Assembly (NCBI RefSeq): GCF_932294415.1
Contig: NC_065536.1
Location: forward strand, 2,232,001 to 2,296,000
Source of the DNA: Quercus robur
Lineage: Eukaryota > Streptophyta > Magnoliopsida > Fagales > Fagaceae
Reading direction: 5' to 3'
DNA: 64,000 nt
The notes beneath the pieces were generated by a model that saw nothing but the letters and a program-made list of their open reading frames with translations, made no database searches and was not told the DNA's origin. Positions 24,697 to 33,690 of the stretch are shown in pieces; position 1 is the stretch's first letter, and every line of letters begins with the position of its first letter. The position numbers and the translations under genes were made by a program.

Positions 24697-24728
24697 TTTC
24701 GTCACCATAGCCCACTTTTGTTGTAGTG
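24697..24728 (-). repeat. CACTA right terminal inverted repeat
   Basis: Read on the minus strand it starts CACTACAACAAAAGTGG and pairs with 6024-6055. GAT follows as the target duplication. Confidence 0.95.
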
Positions 24729-24731
24729 GAT

Positions 24732-25284
24732 ACTGAGCTGCAAAAGCCTGTCGCACATTCTAGTATTTGACTAGGAAAAATGGTAAGCGACCTTATATTA
24801 AAGTGAATGTTTATTCAAAAAGGCCAAAGGCCTGTTCTTTAAAGTGAAATGTCATATATCACTCTCACAATGAAAGATGATTGCCTCAAAAGATCAAAAA
24901 GATCAAATGTTATGATTGAAAGTGGAGTCAAATGATAAGCTCCAAGTTATGTTATCAAGTTGTGTGGGAGGTCATATATACATATTTCTATAATTGAGAT
25001 GGGTCACATAATCTAGTGCTTATTGTGTATGCCTTGGTTGAATTGATCATTGAAGCTTCACATTAGACAAAGGACTATCTCATTGTTGATATCCACACAC
25101 AACACACAAGTTTATGTTCAATAAATGTCATATTCATTTGTGTGATTGTACTTGATGAAATATGTTTTCACATGCTCAATCTTTGTTAATTCAAGCACAA
25201 AAAGATTTTTGAGTGTTTTAGGTGTTTTTGGAAAGTATTTTGTTAAAAAATCTGAAAATTTCAAAAATCCAGTTTTTGCCCTGT
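24732..25284 (+). other. Non-coding internal region, right part (inner element)
   Basis: This continues the interrupted internal region. It is homologous in reverse complement to about 59700-60200 of the minus-strand element (shared AGGCCAAAGGCCTGTTCTT, AAGCTCCAAGTTATGTTATC). No ORF is recognisable. Confidence 0.75.
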
Positions 25285-25560
25285 TTTGGCGGCTCAGTCG
25301 CGGGTATGTCAAGTCGCGAGCCTCAGTCGCATCTTCGCCGGTCATTTTTGGCGACTTGTTCGCAAGTGGAAGGTCCAGTCGCGAGGTTCTCTCAGAGATT
25401 TTCGCGGCTCAGCTCGCGACTCACTCGCGGGTAGACCTTCCAGTCGCGAAAAACACTTAGAAAAATTTTTCAAATTTTTGTTCTTGAGTGCTTTGGCGGC
25501 TTGAGCTGGCGACTGTGTGGCGACTTAACTAAGTCGCGAAAAACGCGTGTTTTGCAGAAA
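25285..25560 (+). promoter_or_regulatory. CG-rich TCGCGA-type repeat block upstream of env-like ORF
   Basis: A patch of GTCGCGAG, CTCGCGAC, TCGCGAAAAA and GGCGGCT motifs stands out from the AT-rich surroundings. The same kind of CG-rich, partly palindromic motifs lies in the LTR just upstream of its TATA box (28574-28750). A TATA-like TTTTTAAAACC follows near 25573-25583. I infer a possible internal promoter for the env-like transcript. CG-rich palindromes are a known feature of Sirevirus LTRs. Confidence 0.5.
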
Positions 25561-25711
25561 CAGGAGCAGTTTTTAAAACCTCTTTTCAGTTTTCCCTCGA
25601 ACTTTTGTAACTGTTCATCTTCTCTCTAAACTATCTTCCTTCCAAACACTTCGTGAATCCATTTTCAAACCTCATTGGTGCTTCATTTCTTATCCAAATC
25701 ATCAAGAAAAG

Positions 25712-26408
25712 GTATGGGTTTTGCTTTCTCAATCTCATTTTCTTTTTCCTGCATATTTTTGTTACCGTTTGGACTGTTAGTATGTTCGAAATACTTCTCT
25801 CTTTGTGTAATGGGTATGGAGTGTCTTGTTTGATATTGTTCTCTCCTGTTTTCATGCTGAGCGGTTACAATGGGTTTTTCATTGTTCTGATTTTTGCCTA
25901 TTATTGAGTCTAAAAATCTTTTCTTAAATGGGTTTGGTGTCTATTTGACTTACTCATTTCACTTGCTTAATTATTGATGTTGGTGTTCGGTATTGGTTAC
26001 TGAGTTTTTATGATAACATAATGTATGTCTCTCAACCATGTGCTCTAGTGTGGATTATTGGTTTCTTCATGTTGAAATATTTTCCCCTTGTTCATATCTT
26101 TGGTGGAGTGTTTTATGTTATCTGCTCTAAATGTTCGAATGCTGTATCTGTTTGCATATCATAGTCATGATAACCTGTCTCATTGACAGTTTTGTCAGTT
26201 GTGTTGTCTATCTATGTCTTGGTGCACTATCACCATTTTGCTGCACCTGTTATTTTGTGCTTCTTTGTATTGTTGGAAGTTTGGTTGGGTCTGCACTATC
26301 TTCAGTTTGTGTTTATATATTGAAATTTTGTTTACACTGAATCTTGTTGACAATTATCTTGTGTGGTATTGTTGTTTGGTTCTTTGCTGTGGGCCTATTC
26401 TCTTGCAG
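25712..26408 (+). other. Candidate 5' UTR intron before the env-like ORF
   Basis: A donor-like AAAAG|GTATGG at 25711/25712 and an acceptor-like polypyrimidine tract with TTGCAG at 26403-26408 enclose a T-rich 697-nt segment. The acceptor abuts the ATG at 26409. This explains why the open frame upstream of that ATG (26199-26408) is hydrophobic, Cys/Leu-rich and unlike the protein that follows. Confidence 0.5.
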
Positions 26409-27554
26409 ATGTCTCGTCGATCTTCTAGGGGTAAAGACATTGTTGCTGACGAACCAACAACACCAGTTGCTAAAAGGACTCGTCTATCATCTCAGGCATC
26501 TCAAGATCCCAATGAGGATAGGTTCAGACTTCCGCTTAACTCACACGCCTACTCAAATGTGTTTGACAAGTCAACCACTATAGTGGAACGGGTGGTAGAG
26601 TTCAACACCTTAGGGACCACTTTCATCCCTCGAATCTTTGAGAAACGAGATTGGGCAAACTTGTTCGGGAACTTTGATGATCCAATGGATGAGCTGGTCA
26701 AAGAATGCTTCTCCAATGCAACTGATCTTGGACCTCAACTCATTTTCTGGGTTAGAGGAACAGAGTTTAGTGTTACCCCAGACTCCATCGCAGATCTTCT
26801 CAGCATCACCAGACCTCAGAATGTGAATATAACTCCTTATGATGAACGAAATCCAGAAGTTGGAGAAATTTTACAAATCCTAGGATACGATCATGAAGTA
26901 TCCAGTGCAGGAACATCCATCAGCACCGCAAAATTTGCACTTGAGCTGACCACACTGAAGTTGATCATGTTCACCAATCTCTACCCACTGTCCAACACTA
27001 CATTCATCAATCTTAGGAGAGCTCTATTTCTTTGTGACCTTATTACAGGAGCCCCCATTGATATATGTGCTCACATCTACTACACCTTGAGGAAGACCGC
27101 GTGTCGATCTGCAGCTCGAGGAGTTATTCCATTTTGCAGTCTCATCATGAAGCTCATTCTTCGTGCAGGCATTATTCCTCCTGCAGATGGAAAAATGTTG
27201 CCTCGTCAACGTCCCATTTCCTTGTTCACTCTTCAAGCTAGCAGAAGTCACTCCTCTAAATCACCAAGAAGTGCTCACATCTCTCCGGTTACTCCATCTG
27301 CCCCTGACTCAGAGACACCTGCACATACCACATCTACATCACGTGCTGTTCCTGAAGCTTCACCGGCTAGTATTCCGCAAGCACAGACTGCTCCTCATAC
27401 TGATAGAGTCGGCAGTGTACTTGAGCATATTCAGAAACGTGTTGATGAGCTTGTGGCACTTCTCTACTCCACAAACAACCATGTCCAAATGCGTCTCGAG
27501 ACTATGGAGAATCAGCTAGATGATATTCAACGAAAGTTGGACGAGAGCCTTTAG
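26409..27554 (+). CDS. Env-like ORF of the Sirevirus element (381 aa)
   Basis: The ATG at 26409 is preferred over the open-frame start at 26199, because it follows a splice-acceptor-like CTTGCAG and begins a hydrophilic protein (MSRRSSRGKD). Residues ~1-45 are basic and low in complexity. Residues ~50-250 form a globular region (RIFEKRDW, WVRGTEFSVTPDSIADLL, LRRALFLCDLITG) resembling the 'putative plant transposon protein' domain found next to Sirevirus elements. A Ser/Pro/Thr-rich linker follows, then a C-terminal coiled coil (HIQKRVDELVALL, MENQLDDIQRKL). It lies where Sireviruses carry their third ORF, between the pol position and the 3' LTR. I see no convincing signal peptide or membrane anchor, so the name reflects position only. 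The function is unknown. The frame is intact. Confidence 0.75.
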   Translation: MSRRSSRGKDIVADEPTTPVAKRTRLSSQASQDPNEDRFRLPLNSHAYSNVFDKSTTIVERVVEFNTLGTTFIPRIFEKRDWANLFGNFDDPMDELVKECFSNATDLGPQLIFWVRGTEFSVTPDSIADLLSITRPQNVNITPYDERNPEVGEILQILGYDHEVSSAGTSISTAKFALELTTLKLIMFTNLYPLSNTTFINLRRALFLCDLITGAPIDICAHIYYTLRKTACRSAARGVIPFCSLIMKLILRAGIIPPADGKMLPRQRPISLFTLQASRSHSSKSPRSAHISPVTPSAPDSETPAHTTSTSRAVPEASPASIPQAQTAPHTDRVGSVLEHIQKRVDELVALLYSTNNHVQMRLETMENQLDDIQRKLDESL

Positions 27555-27562
27555 CTATTCGT

Positions 27563-27640
27563 GACAAAAAGGGGGAGAGCATTCAGTAAGGGGGAGAAAA
27601 GTTCAAAGGGAAGTGTGCATAGTGATAGGGGGAGTACACA
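27563..27640 (+). promoter_or_regulatory. Clustered polypurine motifs (inner element)
   Basis: GACAAAAAGGGGGAGAG, TAAGGGGGAGAAAAG and ATAGGGGGAGTAC lie within 80 bases just after the env-like stop. Multiple polypurine tracts ahead of the 3' LTR are a recognised Sirevirus hallmark. Confidence 0.75.
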
Positions 27641-28418
27641 CATACTTTTGTCATACTTTTGTTTTTAGTCTTATCCTCTAAACTTATGGTTTTAGGTTTA
27701 TGTTTGTTGAGTACTTTTAGTGTTTTATGGTTTTGATACACTGTGTTTTGGTGTATAGCTGTTTCTAACTCTTAACTTATACTCTTGGTTTAATCTTTAA
27801 TATATTTTGATGATGTTATTCAGGATGTTTTTTTGTGTTTGTACCCATGTGCTTTTGTAAGCTTTTAGGGTTAATGGTTTATGCATAGTTTGTAGGCTTT
27901 ATGGTATGTAGCTTGCTTAATGCAGCCTTTATGCTATGTTGAAATCAATACTTTAATCTAAATGTTCTACATTTTGGTTTATGTACTGTCACTCTTGTGC
28001 CCTTGTAGGATTGTTCCTAGATGCATATGCCTTGTGTGTTATGCATTGGTTGAGTGTTGAGCATACAAGTGTCTTGCCTTGTGCTTGGTAACTTGTATGT
28101 CCTTGTGTTCATTCCAAGTGTGAATGAGCACTGTGATCACTACCTTTTGGTGTTCACTCGGTTGATCAAGCCATGGTTTGTTTATTAACTCCATCTTTGC
28201 TTGATCACATATTGCCTGTTTCATATGCATTTATAATTTTCTGCTTACAATGATCATGGTGTATTGTTGTGTTTCAGGAGTATTATGTTCATATGATTCA
28301 AGTGCTTCACAGCTTCTAGAGTTAGGTGTGAGTGAGTTTTGTTCAACTGTTCCCAACTCACATGTTAAGTCTAGAGTCTGTTTTAGGGTTTTGTCACGGA
28401 ATAGCCAAAGGGGGAGAT
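27641..28418 (+). other. 3' non-coding region and polypurine tract (inner element)
   Basis: No gene here. The stretch from about 27960 to 28418 is homologous in reverse complement to about 57539-57990 of the minus element (CAACACTCAACCAATGCATA). It ends with the main polypurine tract CCAAAGGGGGAGAT, directly before the LTR at 28419. Confidence 0.75.
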
Positions 28419-29513
28419 TGTAAGGTTGAATTTATTCAACCATCTAATTGGCTTTATTCCGTGCCAAATTTGCTTGTAATTCAGCATTTAGTAACCCTGT
28501 ATTTAGGTGGGTTTGTTGTAAGGGTAGTGAGTGAGATAGAGTGAAGATTGCTCAAGAGTGTGCAAGAAAACAGAGACTCGCGGCTGGGACTCGCGGGTGA
28601 CTCGCGGCTGCAAGCCGCCAGAAGCTGTACACGTGCCAAGCATGCTGGAAGATGAACAGTCATGCTAGCTGGAGCACTACAGGACAAAACAGGACAACTG
28701 GCCATACGGTTAACTCGCGACTGGATCTCGCGACTTAGTCAAGCCGCGAGCCACCCCTGTTTTGTAAAACCTGACGTTTCACATTCCTCTCCCACTCCAG
28801 TATAAATACCCATTTTACCCACGATTGAAAGAGAGCTTCCAGAGAGAATTTTGAGAGAGAAACCCTAAAGAAAAACCAGATTGCTTCACCCACAATCTCT
28901 ACCTTAGAGTCTCTTCAAATTCCTCAACTCTCCTCCTCTCCATTGTCAAATCCTTGAGAGGCATTATACCAAACCTGGTTCTCACCATCATCATCACTGT
29001 GAGACAGTTGTTTGGATTTCTGGGAAGCAGTTAGGAAGGAGCCAATCTTCATTGGTTGATGCTACGGTCTAGTAGCGGAATCCGGGAAGCTAGAAAAGAA
29101 AAAGGTTTGGCCCAACCTCGTTGGAGCAAGAAGCTTGGAGGGCTTAGGTGCACTGGGTAGATTAGGCTTGGAGGGTCTATTGCTGTCCTTGTATCCCAAC
29201 TGTATTTTCTAGTGGATTGCTTACCGCTTGGAGGGCGGCGGAGAGGTTTTTCGCCGAGGACTTCGGTTTCCTCTTCGATAACACATCGCGTGTTGTCTTT
29301 GTATTTGCATCTTCCTTCCTCTCTATCTTTGCCTTTTTATTATCTGCTGTGGTTTTATTTTGTTATGGCTTAGATAGTATTTAACCAATTTCGTATTATA
29401 GCATGTGTTAAGTTTCCGCACACTAGTTGTTTGACATATTGCTTGTATTGGTTAAGTTGTAATCTGGGGGTCTAAACGTTCAAAGGTGTTTTGTACACGT
29501 TTTTGAACTTTCA
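28419..29513 (+). repeat. Complete LTR (copy B) of inner element
   Basis: The 1095-bp LTR starts TGTAAGGTTG and ends GAACTTTCA. CG-rich motifs (ACTCGCGGCTG, GCAAGCCGCC, CTCGCGACT) lie at 28574-28750, followed by TATAAATA at 28801-28808. It is the same LTR family as 56433-57538 and 61798-62903 on the other strand. A polypurine tract precedes it and a primer site follows it, so it served both as 3' LTR of the left unit and as 5' LTR of the short right unit. Confidence 0.92.
28801..28808 (+). promoter_or_regulatory. LTR TATA box (copy B)
   Basis: TATAAATA follows a CACTCCAG context. The same box is at 30304-30311 in copy C. It appears as TATTTATA at 57134-57141 and 62499-62506 in the minus-strand LTRs. 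Confidence 0.7.
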
Positions 29514-29515
29514 AT

Positions 29516-29527
29516 TGGTATCAGAGC
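29516..29527 (+). promoter_or_regulatory. Second primer-binding site (tRNA-iMet type)
   Basis: TGGTATCAGAGC lies 2 bases after LTR B, identical to 3503-3514. Confidence 0.9.
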
Positions 29528-29582
29528 GGGTACACTGCTATTGGTTTCATTACCATTGTGTGATCCTTGACTCCCTTTTGAG

Positions 29583-30277
29583 ATGGATAGGTCTCAATCC
29601 CTAAATGCCCCTCCATATTTTGATGGTAGTAATTATGCTTTTTGGAAGGTTCGCATGAGAGCTTTTCTGTGTTTTATTGATGAATCCGTTTGGGATGCTG
29701 TTGAGATTGGTTGGACCAAACCTGAGGCAGCCAAATCCACATGGGATAAGGCAGCACTTGCTGCATCTAATGCTAACAGTAAAGCACTCAATGCTATTTT
29801 CTGTGGTGTGTCTCCAGATGAATTTCACAGGATTTCTCACATTACCATTGCCAAAGAAGCATGGGAGATTCTAGAAACCACTTATAAAGGCACGAAGAAA
29901 GTGAAAGACACCAAGTTACAAATGCTGACCACTCGGTTTGAGGAGCTCAAAATGAGTGAGGATGAGTCTTTTGACTCTTTCTATGGAAAACTAAATGAGG
30001 TGGTTGTCAGTAAGTTCAACTTGGGGGAGAAAACGAAGGACTCAAAGATTGTAAGGAAGATCCTTCGATCATTGCCGGAAAGTTTTCGTGCTAAAGTGAC
30101 AGTAATTGAAGAGAGCAAGGATCTTGACGACATCAAAGTACAGGAGCTGGTTGGTTCTCTGCAGACTTATGAGATGTCGCTGCCCAATCAACGGAAGAGT
30201 AAATCCCTTGCTCTAAAGACCATTAATGAGAAGGTGGAAGATCAAGACTCATCAGGAGAAGATGTGGTTGACAAAGA
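29583..30277 (+). pseudogene. Truncated second gag copy
   Basis: About 232 codons are nearly identical to the gag at 3570 (about six nucleotide differences by eye). They cover the DUF4219/UBN2 region and end before the first zinc knuckle. The frame then runs 10 codons into LTR C and stops at 30308. The breakpoint is in GACAAAGACGTTTCAC, where gag GACAAAGA meets LTR GACGTTTCAC with GA shared. This is an internally deleted unit rather than a functional gene. Confidence 0.9.
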
Positions 30278-31017
30278 CGTTTCACATTCCTCTCCCACTC
30301 CAGTATAAATACCCCTTTTACCCAGGATTGAAAGAGAGCTTCCAGAGAGAATTTTGAGAGAGAAACCCTAAAGAAAAACTAGATTGCTTCACCCACAATC
30401 TCTACCTTAGAGTCTCTTCAAATTCCTCAACATCTCTTCCTCTCCATTGTCAAATCCTTAAGAGGCATTATACCAAACCTGGTTCTCACCATCATCATCA
30501 CTGTGAGACAGTTGTTTGGATTTCTGGGAAGCAGTTAGGAAGGAGCCAATCTTCATTGGTTGATGCTACGGTCTAATAGCGGAATCCGGGAAGCTAGAAA
30601 AGAAAAAGGTTCGGCGCAACCTCGTTGGAGCAAGAAGCTTGGAGGGCTTAGGTGCACTGGGTAGATTAGGCTTGGAGGGTCTATTGCTGTCCTTGTATCC
30701 CAACTGTATTTTCTAGTGGATTGCTTACCGCTTGGAGGGCGGCGGAAAGGTTTTTCGCCGAGGACTTCGGTTTCCTCTTCGATAACACATCGCGTGTTGT
30801 CTTTGTGTTTGCATCTTCCTTCCTCTCTATCTTTGCCTTTTTATTATCTGCTGTGGTTTTATTTTGTTATGGCTTAGATAGTATTTAACCAATTTCGTAT
30901 TATAGCATGTGTTAAGTTTCCGCACACTAGTTGTTTGACATATTGCTTGTATTGGTTAAGTTGTAATCTGGGGGTCTAAACGTTCAAAGGTGTTTTGTAC
31001 ACGTTTTTGAACTTTCA
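30278..31017 (+). repeat. Truncated LTR (copy C)
   Basis: It matches 28774-29513 over the same 740-bp length, lacking the first 355 bp. It keeps TATAAATA (30304-30311) and the end GAACTTTCA, but no primer site follows. Unrelated AT-rich DNA begins at 31018. Confidence 0.92.
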
Positions 31018-33240
31018 CTATTATACCCTTCATTTTAAAGAATATAAAAAATAATCAATGAGAACTTATAATTGCTTTGAAATACTTAGTATTTAGTGGA
31101 TGATGTGAAACTAGTTAGCCACAATTGGGTCTGTGTTAGATTATTGAATTACAATATTGTTTTGTCAAGGTGAATAGATTGTATCACGCTAATCAATAAT
31201 TTAACAGATGAAGATAATGGCATGAAAAATTAACAATAGTACAATTTATTTATTTCAATTTGCAAATTTTTTTTAGGGGCTGCTAGTTTTAGATTGGATC
31301 TTTTTTGGCTGGTATGCTTTACAATGGATTTGATAATTTAATACATCTCCATCTCCCAATTTCATTAAGGAAAAAAAAATTATTGTAGCTAAAAAACAAG
31401 TTATGTATATTTCTATGTTGTAAAGCAATTCACGCATCACATATTTATTCTTAACAAAATAAATATTGTCTAACAATGCAAACAAATATCTTTTAAAAAA
31501 AAAACTCTGGTAATGAGTTATGCCAAAACAAGACAAAATAACATAATCCATTCCAAAACTAAGTTGGCCAAAAAATCCCACACTTTTTTAATTTTTAGGC
31601 CTAGACATCAGTGTCAATAAGACACATTTGCGCTCATGATCTGGGCAACCAAAGAACATCTCTTTATAAGTTGGATTTTCCATAAAAAATATGTAGGCCT
31701 CAGGCATAAAAAAAATTTATATTAAAAATAATCTACTCCAACTTATTAAAGTTCTAAACTACTATTATTTTAATTAAAATACTTTTCATTTTATTTTCTT
31801 CTCATTTAAAATTTTTTTTACTCTTGTTTTTTTCTTAACCACACACCTGTCCTTGTACATTAGCTTTAACATCTTAATAAGTTGTAAACAAATGCATAAA
31901 ATATATTATGTATATATTTTGTTTAGACAGAAGGGGAATTGACGTTGATAAATTATAACATAGATTGATGGATAGAAAAGGGAACTATCTTGGTCTGATA
32001 TTGGTTTTGTTATTTGCATTGCAAGAATTCTGTTGTGATTTCATGAATAAGTAGTGGGCAATAAATTTGTTTGAATTATTTTTGGCTAAGAATATATTCA
32101 ATGAAATGCCTTGATTTGAATTTGGGCAAAGTCATGTTACTCGGTCCTAGGCTGAATCATTTTCATGTTCAACATTAATAGTAAAAAAATAAATTTCTAT
32201 GCTAACTCAGTGTATGATTTTCTGCAACAGTGCATTACTTTCTAATTTCTTCTCATTTAATTTTTTTTTTTACTCTAGTTTTTTTCTTAACCACACACCT
32301 GTCTTTTGTCTAAACTTGTACACTAGCTTTTGTAGACATTTCCTCTTAACCAGACACATGGTGAAGCCTTGGAGCTATTAACTAATTGGATGGTTGACTT
32401 AAAACTACAAGTGTACGTAACACACCACTTGCTTCGTAAATAACAGAAGAATCAAAGAGGAAACAGAGTAAAAAGCAAATTTGAGTTCTCTAGTGGTTCT
32501 CAGTTTCAAATTCACAGCAGTTTTCCAGCAATTCTCACTTTTAAATTTCTAAATACAATTTTTTTTTAGCGGTACAGGTAATAGCAGTTTTCGTTTCTTT
32601 TCACTTTCAAGGTTTTTTCGTTTCTTTTCACTTTCAAGGTTTTTAGTTGTACAGAATGTAGTTTGTTTTGGTTTTTAGGTGTACAAAAACACTATATATC
32701 ACTCTCATGAATCACTAGCAAACAGTTCATAAAAGTTAAAAAAAAAAAAAAAAAAAGACTAGCAAACAATCGAAAAGAAAAAGAAAAAGATATACATACT
32801 TGGTTTGAGCAATATCTGAAAATTGCAGCAGACAAAAAAAAAAAAGGACCAGCAGCAGTAGCTTCACTTTGTAGAGGACGAACAATATTGTGCAAGAATT
32901 ATAGCTTTATTTTTCTTACGGCTGAATGAGAAAAAAAAAAAGGCTGATATTAAAGGGGTATTTTAGGGATTTTAACAAAAATTTCATTAAACCTAAATTC
33001 ATTCCCTCCCATTCCTCCCAATTTTGAGGGGAACAAAAATTTGAGGTTTTGAGGGAAAAGGGAGGAATGAGCATTCCCTCCTAACCATTCCATTCCCTCC
33101 CACTTAAACTCCCAAAGAAGGGAATTGACATTCCATTCCCTCCGTTAAAACTCCCAAACAAGAGGAGGGAAGAATATTCTAAAAATATTCATTTTATTCC
33201 ATTCCATTCCATTTCATTCCCTCCTCCCAAACGGAGCCTT
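31018..33240. other. AT-rich segment between inner element and outer gag
   Basis: There is no gene. Two copies of a ~60-bp block (CTTAACCACACACCTGTC, near 31800-31850 and 32240-32300) are present. From about 32990 the sequence is rich in CATTCCCTCC/GGAGGGAATG motifs in both orientations. It ends CCTCCCAAACGGAGCCTTA exactly where the outer gag frame resumes. That end looks like the terminus of a TIR element (TAAGGCTCCGTTTGG on the minus strand). The matching left terminus is not found, so I treat this as a truncated DNA transposon or composite. Confidence 0.45.
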
Positions 33241-33690
33241 AGAGAACATAATAAATCTGTTTTTGTGCCTACCTGTCACCTTTGTGGTGTTGTTGGTCAT
33301 ATTAGACCAAATTGTTCTTTGTTGAGGCAAGAAACAAAGCCTATGACCAGAAACCCCACTAGGAATATTGATGTTCCTAAATTTGTTCTTGTCTACCACT
33401 TTTGTGACGTCCGTGGTCACATTTGTCCTAATTGTCATAAACTAAAATTTAAGCATTCTATGTTTCAGTCTAGGATTTGTGATGATATTTCTCTTGTCAT
33501 AAGTCCATATAAATTTTTTCATATTATTTTGAAAAATTTAAGCTTGTTGGCTTGTAAAAGGAATTTGCAGGATTTAGTCTTTCTCAGAAGATTGGTGTAA
33601 TCCCTCAAATACACTCTACTTCACATGGATTTTCACGTACAAAGCCGAAGACTCATGCTAGATGGGTGAGAAAAAATTCTCTAAGGTGAG
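33241..33690 (+). pseudogene. Gag-like protein, 3' zinc-knuckle half (outer element)
   Basis: The reading frame resumes after the nested insertion with an intact CCHC zinc knuckle (CHLCGVVGHIRPNC). A second, decayed knuckle follows (YHFCDVRGHICPNC), in which the first Cys has become Tyr. The ending ARWVRKNSLR, stop at 33688-33690, resembles the W-x-K-K/R-G ends of the other gag proteins here (WVKKGTHA, WMRKGSYG). It is in a different frame from the knuckles, so at least one frameshift has occurred, and a stop lies at 33598-33600. Together with 2448-2917 this forms one gag-like gene split by about 30 kb of insertions. Confidence 0.75.

Larger units (their letters stand above)
6024..24728 (-). 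mobile_element. CACTA (En/Spm-type) DNA transposon, 18.7 kb, apparently complete
   Basis: The termini begin CACTACAACAAAAGTGG on both ends in inverted orientation, about 32 bp with one mismatch. They are flanked by a 3-bp target duplication GAT (6021-6023 and 24729-24731). The related minus-strand element (around 60210-60230) carries the empty site: AAAAGAGATATTGAGCAGC on the reverse strand, against AAAAGAGAT plus insertion plus GATACTGAGCTGC here. Subterminal GGTGACGAAA repeats lie at both ends. Both transposase genes run on the minus strand (14541 to 8034). Element size, 3-bp TSD, CACTA ends and two transposase genes all fit the superfamily. Confidence 0.95.
2917..31017 (+). mobile_element. 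Inner pol-less Sirevirus-like element (gag + env-like), rearranged
   Basis: The order is truncated LTR A (2917-3500), primer site, gag (3570-5540), non-coding DNA interrupted by a CACTA transposon (6024-24728), env-like ORF (26409-27554), a polypurine cluster, complete LTR B (28419-29513), a second primer site and gag start, and truncated LTR C (30278-31017). Gag with DUF4219/UBN2 and CCHC domains, an env-like ORF and multiple polypurine motifs are known hallmarks of the Sirevirus branch of Ty1/Copia. Pol is absent altogether. No target duplication can be read, because the left LTR lacks its start. Confidence 0.85.

Noticed and set aside
26199-26408. Longer 451-aa start for the env-like ORF with an apparent membrane-rich N-terminus
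   Set aside because: The extra 70 residues are Cys/Leu/Trp-rich read-through of a T-rich stretch ending in a splice-acceptor-like CTTGCAG. The downstream ATG begins the hydrophilic protein.
28419-31017. Independent LTR element nested beside the inner one
   Set aside because: No target duplication separates it. LTR B is preceded by a polypurine tract and is shared by both units, so a rearranged tandem unit is simpler.
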